64,000 nucleotides of DNA, from assembly GCF_000471905.2 (NCBI RefSeq), contig NW_006499997.1:4762674-4826673 (forward strand), written 5' to 3'. The position numbers and the translations under genes are program-made. Source of the stretch: Amborella trichopoda. Taxonomy: Eukaryota > Streptophyta > Magnoliopsida > Amborellales > Amborellaceae. Below are positions 32,641-45,257 of this stretch, in pieces. Within the stretch, counting starts at the first letter, position 1, and each line of letters starts with the position of its first letter. The notes beneath the pieces are model-generated. The model had not been told where the DNA came from, did no database searches, and saw only the letters and a program-made list of their open reading frames with translations.

Positions 32641-34080
32641 TTGAAGCCTCTGGTATCCTTCATGCCTTCTTTGTTATAATGCTTCAGGAAGGTCTAATCA
32701 CACTGAAACAGGCAAGGTAACCCCGACGCCTTGCTCAGGGGATTGGGGACCATTGGTGCCCATACCATCAGATATGGCCACTACCTAAAGCAATGCACCA
32801 GTTTCCACGATATATTAGCAAAGAAAATGTGGGAATGTCAAGGGTTTTACAACGTCCTAGTAAGTGATCCACAAGCCACTGCTCCACCGATGCAAGAGGA
32901 TCTCCCAACACAAGACCTTCCCAGCCATGGATAGTCCACCATGGGTGAAGTAGACTCAAGTCCTTAAGATGAGAAGCAGTTTGCCAAGCTAGGGTTGTTC
33001 ACAACCCTAGCAAGACGAATCAAACACCACCTCAGAAAATTAGAAAGAGACGGGCACCAAGGGCTGCTCGCCGGAGAAGTAAGAGGGCTCAACCTCCAAT
33101 TGAGCAGGAATTTATCAGGCCCCTTCCCCCACTGCCAACTTTATCGGACTTTATCCCCTAGCACTATTCTTCTTGCTTCTCCATCCCATCAAGAAGACGT
33201 TCTCGTGTCATATTCACCTCAGATTATGTCCAATGAGGGTGATGGCGTTAAAAGCGGTCCCCAATGGTCTAAGTAAGGGAAATACCTAAAAGACCCCCTG
33301 TACACATCCAACCCTAGTGATGATGTAAAAATCTACCCAGATCGGTCAGATGAGGAGAATGACGTTAAAATTCCCCCACTTTCTAACCCTTCTCCTTCTT
33401 CTTCTTGTGCTTCTCATATTTCTTCTCCTATGCCTCCTATAGGTACAACCCTGAAATGTCTAGAATTTGAGGCTCTCGACAGAGAATTCGAAGGAATCAA
33501 CATAAGAAGGACGCAATGGAAATGATTGAGAAAGACCCTGGCACATGCCACTGGATTATTAATAGTTGCTAACGCCTTGGCAGTTAAAGCCAAAGTAGAT
33601 TCTTCTACTTCAAAGAAGCACAAAAAGTCAAAGCTGAAGAAACCCTAGTGGCCCCTCGAGCTTGACTTTGAGCAAAGCCTGAGAGAATCGAGAGGGCAAA
33701 GCCTCTATGATCCGGAGGTTTGTCATATGGTGCAAATCTCAAGAGCATCACCCAACGTGAGACAAACACTGCAGATACCGAGGCAAAAACCGTGTCATTC
33801 GTACGGACACACTTCTTGCCCTATAATTGTTGAATCTCAAATACCCTATAACTCCAAGTCAAACTCTTATAGCCAGAGATGCAGACCATGTTTACAGAAG
33901 ATCCTGTTGTTCCTCAATTTGGGAAAGATACAGAAACTATGATCTACCCTGGAGCTTTGTCAGAGGTAGAGATGTCAGGGTCATGGGTCTCTACACTTGA
34001 GGTCGATCAAAAGACCTCTGAAAAAAATGATGAAGAGTTGCAGGAGGCCCCAGAAGAATGGGAGGAAGGTGGTCAGGCCA
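32641..34080 (+). pseudogene. Gag-to-pol linker of plus-strand Tat element
   Basis: Basic and proline-rich frames (32,731-32,934, 32,995-33,276) are followed by an alanine/lysine-rich stretch and RESRGQSLYDPEVCHMVQIS (33,685-33,740), which matches the minus-strand element. A protease active-site motif is not recognised here. The region leads into the acidic N-terminal part of the pol domain (33,879-34,193). It is broken. Confidence 0.45.
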
Positions 34081-34980
34081 CAACTGACGAGCTCAAGGAG
34101 ATAAATCTTGGAGACAAAGCCGACCCCAGACCCACTTTCATTTCAATGAATATGTCTCCAGAAGAGAAAGAAGATTTCACTACCTTCTTATGAGTTAACC
34201 GAGATGTCTTTTCTTGGCAGTACCATGAGATGTCTGGTTTAGACCCTCAAGTCATTGTTCACCTTCTCAGCATTGATCCGACTGTCAAACATGTCAACCA
34301 GAAATCAAGAAGGTTCAGGCTTGACCTTGAAATGTAGATAGACTTCGAAGTTACCAAACTCAGACAAGCAGGCTTCATTCGTGAAGTCAAGTACCTGAAA
34401 TGGTTAGCAAATGTTGTTTCAGTCAAGAAGAAGAATGGCCAAATCAGGTTGACTTCTGTGACCTCAATACCGCCTGTCCCAAAGATGACTTCCCGTTAAT
34501 ATTCACTGAGATGCTCATCGACTCTATGGCCAACTACCAGATCTTCTCCCTCATGTATGGATACTTTGGTTATAATCAGATATGGATGGCACCTGAAGAT
34601 GAGGAAGCCACTGCGTTCTTGACTCCAGAAGGGGTCTTCTGTTACACAATGATGGCTTCCGGATTAAAGAATGATGGTGCCACATATCAGAGAGCAATGA
34701 CGACCATCTTCAAAGACATGATGCACAAGGAGGTGGAGTGCTATATAGATGACTTGGAGGTAAAATCCGAGGAGAAAGATGCTTACATGAGAGACCTTGA
34801 AAGGTATTTGAGTGATTACGTTTTCATCAACTTAAAATGAACCCACTGAAATGAGCTTTTGATGTGCGTTCAGGAAAGTTCTTGGGGTTCATTGCCAGAC
34901 ATCAAGGGCTTGAAGTTGAGCCAGTCAAGATTAAGGTGATCCAAGAAATGCTGCCACCAACTAAACTGTGAGAACTGTGT
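34081..34980 (+). pseudogene. Reverse transcriptase of plus-strand Tat element
   Basis: The lead-in DELKEINLGDKADPRPTFIS is typical of the Tat pol start. RT hallmarks are FCDLNTACPKDDFPL (about 34,455), YGYFGYNQIWMAPEDEE (34,555), GLKNDGATYQRAMTTIF (34,665) and the catalytic-type YIDDLEVKSEEKDAYMRDL (34,743). The 'AACPKDDFPL', 'GYNQI.MAPEDEE' and 'YQRAM' wording is that of the Tat lineage, distinct from the chromovirus RT at 48,380. RT copies the element RNA into DNA. Broken as a whole. Confidence 0.75.
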
Positions 34981-35560
34981 TCTCTTCAAGGACAGCTAGC
35001 ATACATCTGCAGGTTTATCTCAAATCTCTCAGGTCTTTACTCACCTGTTAAAGAAGGATACTCCATTCATTTTGGATGAAGCATGTTAAGAAGCCCTTGA
35101 TGACATCAAGCAGTATTTGCTTAATCCTCCAGTCCTTTCTATGCCAGTGATGAGAAACCTCTTATCCTATATGTGACTACTATGGACGAGTCACTCAGAG
35201 TATTGTTAGAGCAAAACAATGATGAGGGAAAAGAAACGGCACTTTATTATCTCAGCTGCAAGATGCAAGGGTCGAGAAGATTATCCCCCAATAGAGAAGA
35301 TGTGCTTGGCCTTAATCTTCACATTACATAAACTCTGCCATTACTTGCTTGGTCATGAAGTAAAACTCATATCAAAAGTAGATCCTATAAAGTTTCTCAT
35401 GACACGTCCCTGCTTGTCAGAGTGCCTTGCTAAGTGGGCATTATTGCTGATGGAATTCAACATCACGTATGTCGAACAAAAACCCATCAAGGGGCAGGTC
35501 TTGGTTGATTTTCTTGCAGCACACCCCATACTTGCAGAATCTTTATTATTGAGTGATCTC
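34981..35560 (+). pseudogene. RNase H of plus-strand Tat element
   Basis: Readable pieces are YPPIEKMCLALIFTLHKLCH (35,281), YLLGHEVKLISKVDPIKFLM (35,342), CLSECLAKWALLLMEFNITY (35,410) and KPIKGQVLVDFLAAHP (35,482). This is the RT-linked RNase H and connection domain of Ty3/Gypsy pol, and FLAAHP-like wording closes this domain in Tat elements. RNase H removes RNA from the RNA/DNA hybrid. Confidence 0.7.
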
Positions 35561-36080
35561 CCTGATGAAGAAGTGTTATGTGGTGATCTTGCTCATGCGT
35601 GGGAATTGTACTTCGACAGAGCCTTCCAATCAGATCGAGGAGGGTCGGAGTGGTATTTCTGAGTCCGAGAGAAGGAGTATTGCCACTTTCTTTCTCTCTC
35701 GCTCAGGCCGGTTCTCATAATGAGGCAGAATATATGTCGACTCTGAGTTGGTTATCCGACAGCTCAAAGGGATCTATGACATGAGGAAAGAAACTCTCAA
35801 GCCTTATCACGATAATGGAAAATCGTATATGGCCCAGTTTGAGGACGTATCCTTGAGTCACATCCCCAGGAGGCTAAACTCGCAGGATGATGCACTTGTA
35901 AAACTCGGGGCTACAATTCAATTATCCTCATTAGGACCCACATTTGTCTGGTTAGCAGAATGGAGACACATTGAACTAGGAATCGAGGTAGACGCAAATG
36001 ATGAGAGAAATATCTTCCTTGAGTGCCCTCGTTATCCATTCAGAGTACTTCTATCAGCTAAAGAAGTAATCAAGACTGAA
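35561..36080 (+). pseudogene. Second, archaeal-type RNase H region (aRH)
   Basis: After the first RNase H come words of a second one: WELYFDRAFQSDRGGSEW (35,600), GVVFLSPREGVLPLSFSLAQ (35,650) and AGSHNEAEYMSTL (35,705), then the DVSLSHIPRRLNSQDDALVKL region (35,848). Tat-lineage elements are known to have gained such an extra aRH domain between RNase H and integrase, so this supports the lineage call. The frame 35,748-36,083 closes the domain and leads into integrase. Broken. Confidence 0.6.
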
Positions 36081-37330
36081 TAAGAAATGGCATGGAGTCA
36101 AGGTGCTAAGGTTCAAAACCAGCAACCGAAGTTCTTCGAATCAATATGCACGAAAATTGAACAGGTAGAAGATTGGAGAGAGCCCATCACTAGTTTTTTA
36201 AAACATGGTAGACTCTCGGAAGATCGTGTCAAGCGCAATAGTGTATGTCGCATGTCTACCAAGTATACCCTCCTTGAAGGAGATGCTCTCTTCATACGGT
36301 CATTTGATGGTATTCTTCTTAGATGTGTGGACGTGCAAGAAGAAAATACGATGTTAGAAGAGGTGCACTCAGGCATTTATGGACTACACCAGTCTGGTCC
36401 GAAGCTCTATGAACAGATACGCAGATTGGGGTATTATTGGCCTTCCATGATCGGTGATTCCTTAAACTATGCTAAAAAGGGTCAGGTATGCCAAATGCAT
36501 TCAAGTCTTGTTCAACAGTCTAGAGCACTTACACCCTACAGTGGCATCATGACCCTTTTCACAATGGGGTGTGGACATTGTAGGGCCTATTGACCCTTCT
36601 TCAGCAATGCGCCATGTCTTTATTCTAGCTACAATTGATTATTTCTATAATTGGGCTGAAGCAGTCTCCCTTAAACAAGTTCTTGGAACAACAGTGGCCA
36701 ATTTTGTCTGACACCACATTATATACCGATTTGGGGTGCCTAACCAGATTATCGTAGACATGGCCCTCAATTTTGAAGTCATCATATTGATTGCCTGGTA
36801 CGTTTTACAAAAATCGGTATCAAAGACGAAGAAGAACTGACATGAGAAGCTTTCCGAACACTTGTGGGCCTATTGTACTACTACACGAAATGCTATTGAT
36901 TCCACTCCTTACTCTTTGGTCTATGGGGGTGAAGCGGTTTTACCTCTCGAAATTCAGATTCCTTCATTACGTGCCACTATACATCAAGGACTAACCGAAG
37001 ATGAGAAAGTCAAACTTTGATGTCAAGGATTGGATGCACTCGATGAAAAGAGGTTAGAGGCTTAGCAGAACCTCGAATTCAACCAAGGAAGAATGAAGAG
37101 GGCTTTTGACAAGTCAGTCAAAGTCTGCTCATTCGCCTGTGGGGATTTAGTTCTAGCCATCAAAAGACCGATTGTTATGCATGGACGTCGTAAAGGGAAG
37201 TTTGAACCCAAATGGGAAGGTCTCTTTATTGCAAAAAAGGTCTCGTCAAATGGAGCTTACATATTAGCACATCCTGATGGAGAGGAGGCAATGCCCCCTA
37301 TCAATGGGTGATACCTAAAGAAATACTATC
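36081..37330 (+). pseudogene. Integrase of plus-strand Tat element
   Basis: The zinc-binding N-domain is visible as EVHSGIYGLHQSGPKLYEQI and RRLGYYWPSMIGDSLNYAKK (about 36,360-36,480). The catalytic core shows VDIVGPIDPSSAMRHVFI (36,572) with TIDYFYNWAEAVS, and YRFGVPNQIIVDMALNFE (36,727). The C-terminal DNA-binding part shows FACGDLVLAIKRPI and GKFEPKWEGLFIAKKV (37,130-37,250). Integrase inserts the DNA copy. The domain order RT-RNase H-integrase is Ty3/Gypsy. The element is broken in many places. Confidence 0.7.
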
Positions 37331-38059
37331 TGTAATGAAGATTCAAGAAAAGAGACTCAGTGCAAAGAAAGCAAGACAGTCTAAACAAAGTTTAAAACTC
37401 TTTTTATTGCATTAAAAATTGTTACAATTTATAAGCCAAAAAGCCCATTATTAGGGAGGTTACAATTCTCTTGCATCTGAGGATAAGAGGACGGTTACAA
37501 ACTAAAATTTGTAGTTTTGCTCTTGCATTTGAGGATAAGAGGATGGTTACCAGCCAAAAGAATTGCTCTTCTCATGAAGAAGAAGCTAACCCACTGAAGA
37601 ATTGCTCTCCCAGAAGAAGCAAACCCAAGGAAGAATTGCTCTCCTAGAAGAAGCAAACCCACCAAAGAAGCACCCTCATCACGAAGAAGAAGCAAAACCA
37701 CTTGGAGAGTGAGCTTCAATTCATCTGATTAGTGCCACCATAAGAGGACGGTTATAAGACAAAGGAAGAAGCCAACCATTTTTTAGTTAGCTTCAATTCA
37801 TCTGACGAGTATATCAAACATACAAAGCAGACTTCTTTGGTAAGGAACTGGCCTATGATGGAGAGCATACCCTGTTCACAGTGAATGCCCTTCCACAGAA
37901 CAACATGGACTTCACTGTTGTGCTGGAGGACTTGGCTTTCAAAGGGCATTATAAGCCAAGCCTTACCACCTGTCAGCACCCTTTGCCTACTCAAGTCAGC
38001 GTCGTGCATGAAAATTGTTGCGCATGGCTCAGTGTCATGCACAACAGTTTCCACATGCG
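37331..38059 (+). repeat. Spacer after integrase with short tandem repeats
   Basis: A 55-base-scale repeat (words TGAGGATAAGAGGACGGTTA near 37,478 and again near 37,531) and three units of about 33 bases (GAAGAATTGCTCTCCCAGAA-like, 37,595-37,680) are visible. Minus-strand frames at 37,495-37,719 and 37,752-38,093 have no recognised domain. In the left-hand element the equivalent place holds the antisense PMD frame. Confidence 0.55.
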
Positions 38060-41000
38060 ACCCATTGCCGCACGCGAGCTGTGCTGTGACCATCCAACTC
38101 CGAGTGACTCTTCATTCCTGAGACCCCTCTTTTTCTGACCAAATTCCTTTCACCTCCCCGACAGTTACACGATTCTCAAGGGTAACCGTCCACCTCCTCG
38201 CCACCAGACACACGCCACACACGTGTGAATGGCAACCATTCGCCATCACGTAACCGTCCACCTCCAGCGCTGGTTTGTCTTCCTACCGAAAAATCACTAC
38301 ACTTACCAAAAAATCGCAAAACAAAACTAGCAAAAATGCTTGGCAGCCCACTGCTACAACCTGCGCCGCTTCTTCCCTTCATCACAACTCGTAAAATCAT
38401 GGTCAGAGTTCCCCTACTTCTTGGAAACCCTATGTGATGACCAGGAAACTCTTGCTACTCCAATGAAATCTTGCCTCCTTCTCTGCAAGCGTCTCCTTGT
38501 TCGACCGGAACCTCCCCTGCTTGCTGGCAAACCTCTTGCTAACTCTTGCCGGAACACCCACTATTTGTCGGAGCTTCCACAAGGAACCCTCTTTTCACCG
38601 TTAAATTTTTTTTTGCTCAAGTCCTTTTTACCTTCGATGAAAAGTGGAAATGGGGTTTTACCCCTTTCTATAACAAACACTATTCACAAATGCCCCTCGA
38701 AAACTGGGAATCCTAGCCGCATCCTTAAAGGCCAAAGGACGATGGGTCGAGTTGGGCTGTAACCCAAGGCTTGAGGAAAGTCTCATCGTCGCCTGTAAAA
38801 TCCCATTCCAATAGAAGTCAGGACCGGGACAGGCTCGGGCCGAGGCCTAGGCACAAACCCGCGCTCAGCGCCGGCAGTGTGTTGGGAGACTTCAGCACCG
38901 CTCGTGTTGATTGTGACTTCAACGCCAGCTGTGTGCTCGGAGCCCCAACGCTGCCTGTGTTTTCAGTAACCCCAGCGTCTGCTGCTTCCTCAGTAAACCC
39001 AACACTGGCTGTGTGCTCAGAGACACAGCTCCCCCTGCGACTCAGCACTGCTTGCGTTCTCAACGACCCAGTGCAGGTTGTGTGTCCAAGAAATAATATG
39101 AGTTGTTCTCAGTGCCAGCTATGTTTTTAAAGAACCCAACACCGACTGAGTGATCAAGAAATGATGGTCGCTGCAAGTGCCACAGGATGTGTCCTAAACA
39201 GTCTATTGTAGTATACCCCAGGCCAAAACTGTGTATGTGCAATTATTGTTATCCCCACTAAAGTGCACCTTGACTGTGACCTAATATCCCCAGCAAAGTG
39301 GTACCTAAGTTGTTCAAAGCTCAGGTCATGACTTCTCATCCCCAGTAAGAGAATCATACTTGTGCTACAACTTATTATCCCCAGTAGAGTTAGGGTCATT
39401 TTTACTGCTGCAACCCCTGGTGGGCCTGTCTCACACCTAGTTATTCTGTCCTCAAGGATATAAAGGACCTACATTTGCTTTTCCCCAATGAAGTCGGTCT
39501 TCCCATTTGGTTTTGTTGACTTTAATCATTTTATCCCCAGGGAGTCACACTTACCCTCCTAATCCCCAACAAAGTTTGCCACTCCTCATAGGGCCACCAT
39601 CTCCATCTAAAAAAAAAAGAAAGCTCTCTGCTTATGTGCAGCCTTAACTATTTCATCCCCAGAGGGTCATATTGCTGTCCACATACCTATTCCCCGTGGA
39701 TCTTCACCTACATGACGACCCACGCAATGGTCCATGCTGAATGACCTTAAACTGCACAGCCTCGGTCTAGTTGCACGACCTTAAACTACAAGGTCCAAAC
39801 TATATGATCTTAAATTGTAGTGGCAGTCTAGTTGCACGACCTTAAACTGCATGGCCCAAACTATATGACCTTTAACTGTAGTGGAGGTATAGTTCCATGA
39901 CCTTAAACTGCATAGTCCAACCCGCAAGACTCTAAACCGCACGATCCAAGCCATATGACTTTAAACTATAGTACACGTCCTAGCCGTATGACGTGTAGGC
40001 TCAGCACCATGATCCAAACTATACGATCATAAACGGTAGTGGTGGTCTAGTTGTATGACCTTAAACTACGTGGTCCTAGTTTCATGACTTTAAACTGCAT
40101 AACCACGGTCCAAGCTATATGACTCTAAACTATAGTGCACGTCCTGGCCGCATGATGATAAACTGCTTTGCACAGGTCCCGAAGGTATGACCTTAAACAT
40201 GCCCTCACATACGCGCCACACCTTTTACATGCATCTTCGTGAATGTCTTCCCTAACTGACCAATTTGTGCATGTGCACCACCTTCACTACCTCCCCAATG
40301 AGTCAATTCATTTTTCCATCCTCCACCATTCCCCAGTGAGTCTCACCTACATTCACAAAACAACGAATCATCCGGCCCACCTATACTCGTCGTAAGATAG
40401 TGGGTCACCATTTTATCACCCACCATTCATACATCTTTCATCTTTCATAAGTAGCTTTGTGCCATCTCCCCAAAAGTGAGTTAAAACCACCACGATACTC
40501 ACTCCATGTCCTTCATAGATAGTTGTTAATCACCACAATGGTCTAGTTGTATGACCTTAAACTGTAGTGCACGTCTTGGCCGCATGACGTTAAAAGGCTT
40601 CACACAGATCCCGGAGGCATGACCATAAACACATCTTCACAAAAAAAAATAAAAAATTGAATGAAATAATGGGCATGGTCTATACCTTAAACAAGAGAAC
40701 ACCATGAGTAAAAATGACTGATGGGCATGGTCAAGAAACTATGAGTAAAAGAGTTCCACGCAAATAAAAACCCGGGCATGGTGAAAACTTAAAGAGGGCA
40801 CTGTGAGTAAAAATGGAAGAATAAAAGTGGACATTGATGAAAGGTCATGGGTAAAAGAGCCCCAAATAAAAACGAAGTTGGAGAAAACCGTCTCTACGAT
40901 GCTGCTTCCCAAGTTCAAGTGAAAATCCGCAAAGGACGCTTAGACCAATAAAAAGGGTTGATGTAGCGTTCGCCTCAACAGGCGGCTTCAGCCCACACTC

Positions 41001-41888
41001 AAAAGAAAAAAATCACAATATCAGGACCTAAAAATTACGAGCTTCAAGGAAAAGATTCCGACAGCTTGAGCCTAGTTGCAAAAAAGGACTCGAAGGACAA
41101 AAGATTCGCCAAGAAAGCAAGACAAGCCTCACAAAGAAGAGCATCATTCTCATAAGGTCACCAACACATTCCAAAAGTTAAGTCAGTTATCATTTTGGAG
41201 CGGTAATCAGGGTTGAAGCCTCTCGCAAAGAAGAGGGGGATCATGATTGTTGTAGCTGCGAAGCAGTGGGTAGGGGTTATACCCAAAGCTGGTCACCTCG
41301 ATAAACTGAGGTACCCTACTCACCAAGGAATCAGCCATGACTTTGAAGCAGGGATCAGGGTTGAAGCCTCTCTCAAAGAAGAGGGCGATCATGATTGTTG
41401 TAACTACAAAGCAGTGGGTAGGAGTTATACCCAAAGCTGGTTACCTCAATAAATTAAAGTACCCTACTCACCAAAGAACAACGAATGGATGAAGCAGACG
41501 TCACCGACAGAAGGCCCTTCAGCACACAAACAAACCAAATCCTCGAAACGTGACTCAAGACCAGAGGATCCACACAAACCCAGACCAAATGGGAACAATG
41601 CCCTTCGACATGGCACTCAATTGCCAGAAGAGCATGATTATGACTGACGAGATCCATACAAAATCCTCAACTTTAGAATCACAAACAGTCCACACGAGAG
41701 TGAGGACTTCGATAAGGTCCCTAAAAAAAGTCTCTTCTCAAAGTCTACATAGACGGACCTGCGAACAATACATCCCTACATCTGAACATCCTAGTTATAC
41801 TATTACGTGAATCTCCTTGGTGTTCATGTGGTCCTATGGCTAGGAAGAAAAAAGTAATAAAGCCATAGGAAATTTTTTTATTGTTGGC
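38060..41888 (+). repeat. E2: second copy of the tandem-repeat tail
   Basis: The same succession of arrays as E1. The 'accgctgtgtt' words run 38,865-39,110, 'CCCCAGTAGAGT' words 39,240-39,700, 'ATGACCTTAAACT' words 39,715-40,200, and the GGGCATGGT module 40,670-40,870. AATAAA lies near 41,852 and the end matches GGAAATTTTTT at 5,881. It follows the integrase region of the plus-strand element, consistent with a Tat 3' untranslated region. To the right it abuts minus-strand gag instead of an LTR. Confidence 0.6.
41209..41470 (+). repeat. 148-base tandem duplication in E2
   Basis: A unit starting GGTTGAAGCCTCTCGCAAAG and holding GCAGTGGGTAGGGGTTATAC begins at 41,211 and again at 41,359. E1 has it once, at about 5,340-5,480. 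The duplication is therefore newer than the split of the two copies, or was lost from E1. Confidence 0.7.
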
Positions 41889-43201
41889 ATGACTGACCCA
41901 TTCTGCATGGTCCGACCGTTTGTTGTGCGGGTGGGTCACCATGTCTTGCTCAATCAACATTGTGAGGAGGGTCAGCACTCATGCCCTGTTGAAACTGTAC
42001 TGTTGATTAAGCGTCCACCCGAACTCTTCGGTTCATTGGTAGCTTGATGGCGGAGACATGTCCTTCTTTTGAGGTTGCGGCTGTCGTGACGACCCCTGAA
42101 TTCATGGTTGCAAAGCCCGGGAGGTGTCCAACATCTATAAGGGGGCTGCATTGGGTGTGGGTTTGGAAGAGGTCGTAACTGCCGTGCTGATCAGATTCTT
42201 GGACTGACCAGGACGGGGGTTGGTCTTGCTGCCCCGAAATTGGCCCCTGCTGAGGTTTGGGCTGAGTCTCTGCCATGATGTTTCAGCAAGCTTTCGATTT
42301 TGGCAGCTTTAGTGATCATCTCAGAGAAGGTGGTGGGGTTGCAAGCCTCAACATGTAGGTAGATTTATCTCCTCATGTTTCTAACACACATTTGTACAGC
42401 TTTCGCCTTGCCCATTTGGCACAAGGCGAGGTCTCTTCACCGCTGGATATATTGGCCCACCGACTCGTGGGGGTTTAGAACCATGGTGAGGAGCTTTATG
42501 GCCTGCACGTCCAGCTCTACTTCGTAGAAGCATTTGTAGAAGAGTTGTTCCATCTCCTGCAAGGAATGGGCTGAGTTGGGCGACAGGCGGGATTACCATT
42601 TAAAGGCAGGCCCGACTAAGGTCTCCACGAACTGTTGAAGTAGCAACCTAGAGTTTGAGGCCGACTCCTGTCAGGCAGACATGAAGTTCGCTATGTGCCG
42701 TTGAGATGAGCCTGTGCCATCGACGGTTGGTAACCTCCCCTTTTGATACCCGACAGAGAAGGGAACCTGATCAACAGAAGGCGGATGAGGCCTTAGGTAC
42801 GGGATGTCGTCTTGTATCCTTGATGCCTGCAACTCCTGGATGCTTATATTGATCATCCATTGGGCGTCTTCCCGTGTGAATACCGACGGTGCCGCTTGAG
42901 TGACTGCTTCGGGTTGGACTTCAAAAAAGGAGGGAAGATTTGGAGGCCTCAATGCTGACTCCAATGGGGGAGGCTGAGGCCTTTCCTCCTCCCGTATTGT
43001 GGCTCAAGGAGAGAGTTGGTCTCTTGGTGGGAGGAGACCGTTGGCAATGCTTCCTCAAGCCCTTTGAGCTTGTCCAAGATGTTGTTCAAAAGATTCTCAA
43101 AGGGGGTTGTAGAGCTTTCGGGCTCCTCTCCATCCCGGCTTACTGTCATGAACTCAACAAGTCAGTCTGAGTCAGGCAGCTCGGAGGGAGGGGTGACCTT
43201 G
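41889..43201 (-). pseudogene. Minus-strand Tat gag piece
   Basis: Minus-strand pieces in order are NNILDKLKGLEEALPTVSS (about 43,090), SVFTREDAQWMINISIQEL (42,880), VPFSVGYQKGRLPTVDGTGS (42,760) and LPMNRRVRVDA with GPISGQQDQPPSWSVQ (42,007-42,250), then MLIEQDMVTHPHNKR (41,920). The same layout is found in the gag at 24,801-26,369, but the sequence is clearly different, so this is another Tat family. It is bounded on the left by E2 and on the right by the Tekay LTR. Broken. Confidence 0.55.
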
Positions 43202-43261
43202 TGTAAGGACCAAGGTTTTCTAACCATGGAAACATGCACGACAGTAATAGTCTGATAAGAA

Positions 43262-43720
43262 GAGAGGCATCACCGTTTGGAGGCATCACCGCTTAGAGAA
43301 TAGAGGCATCGCCGCTTAGAGAAGGGAGGCATCACTGCTTGGAGAAGAGAGGCATCGCTGCTTGGAGAAGAGAGCATCGCCATTGGAGGCATCATCGCTT
43401 GGAGAAGGGAGGCATCACCCTTTGGAGGCATCGATTATTGGAGAAGAGAGGCATCTCCATTTGGAGGCATCGCCGCTTGGAGAAGAGAGGCATCACCACT
43501 TAGAGAAGAGAGGCATCGCCGTTTGGAGGCATTGCCATTTGGAGGCATCGCCATTTGGAGAACAGAGGCATCGTGTAAGGACCTAGGTGAGCACGTGGCA
43601 ATAGTGAACGCGCGGCTATAGAGAACGCGCGACAATAGTGAGCGCATGACAATAGTAAGCACGGCGATAATGAAGAGTGCACAGTGATAGTGAAGAGCGT
43701 GGCAATGTGCGCGTGGTAGC
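43262..43720 (+). repeat. Two promoter-side minisatellites in the 5' LTR
   Basis: 43,262-43,570 repeats GAGGCATCGCCGTTTGGAGA-like units of about 23 bases, some 13 copies. 43,590-43,720 repeats units like CGCGGCGATAGTGAA of about 20 bases. Both sit upstream of the TATA box, in U3. The 3' LTR has the same two arrays with fewer copies. Confidence 0.8.
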
Positions 43721-45257
43721 GGGAACACAATGCCGCAAGTGATCAAGGGGCATCGCCATGTGCGTAACACCGGTTGCAGCATTGCCATGCGTATTTATGT
43801 GTTCGCCACTTGTCTAGCTGCATGGCAGTTGGTTGCCACTCGTCAGCTTGGGCAGCCACCTACAACTTGAGGGGATATTTAAGCTTTTCCCTCTCTCTCA
43901 CGTCCTTCACTTTTCTCTCTCACTCTCTCTCTCTCTCTAAAACACGTTTTGGGGAAGTTCACTCCCTCACTTTGGAGCAGTTATTGTTGGAGTTGAAGGA
44001 CTGTAGAAGAAAGATTGGAAGGCACCATTGTTGGCTGTGTAAGTAGCTTACTACCCCCTTGAATCAAGTTGTAAGAGCATGAAATTTAAAGTATGAGAGT
44101 TAAGTAGGAATCTCCATGAACAAAGTGTGATGTTAAGCTTGCATGTTTGAATTTTGATTTCCAGTAATGAGATCTTCTTTGCATGATAAGTTGGGCACTG
44201 TTATCACTCTTGTGGATCCTGAAATTCTGTAAAATGATGCTTATGTTAGTCTAGCCTAAGATAGAAAAGGTTTCATGTTGTTGCCCTGTATGGGTTTGAA
44301 GTAATGGAGTGGTCTTTAGCATGTGCCATGAATATAGTATGATTTTTCAAGGAATTTACATGCTTTTGAAATTAGATTTTGACTTAGAAAATGATATCCA
44401 ATTAACCTCGAACTACCACCATTTGAAAGGTTTAATTTCAGTTTACTTTCAGTTTAATGCTTATGTCCAGTTGAGATACTTGATAGTTGGAAGATGTGTT
44501 TCATTTTGTGCTCATAAACCACTGTTAGCAAACTGTGATAATTTTCAAGAATATTGCTTCTATTGCACTGAGACTTTGGCTGACCTATTGAAGTCCAAAT
44601 GACACAAAATTACAACTATTTGTTACAGTCATGAGTCTTCTATGGTTTCCATGTTTTAACCCCCCAAATTCTGTGTAAATGAAGAGCTATTCTCAAAAAG
44701 GCTCTAATATGTCACTATTGGCATATCTCACAGAAATTCAGAATTTTTGTCTCTATTGCCATGATTTTAGCTGACCAAATGGAGTCCAATTACCCCAAAA
44801 CCACTACCATTTGAAAGCTCTGAATGTCTACTAAAATTTGCATGAAAAATTATTTGGAAATCACTGCTAGGTTACAGGCTATGATTTGAATTGTGAACAT
44901 ACATCACTATGGGTGAAATTCAGCAAGATTCAGAACGATACGTTGTACCCTTAATTAATTAATAATGCTCAGTTATCAAATTGGAATAGGAATTTAGTTA
45001 AATTCCCCTCATAAGTTGCATGCTATGCCTCATTCTGTATATGCCCATGATTGATAAGAACAATAATGAATTTAAGTTGTTTATGAGTTATGCACAATTC
45101 ATGCATCAATGTTTCTTTTGAACATAGCTCAAATCCTTTTGCGAGGTGATAAGACACCAAAATGGCATGCTTATGATCCTACGAATGTTGAATGTTCCTG
45201 ACCTCTTGAAAAGAGTAAAGTATGAATGAATAAATGCTATGTATGCTTATACACGGT

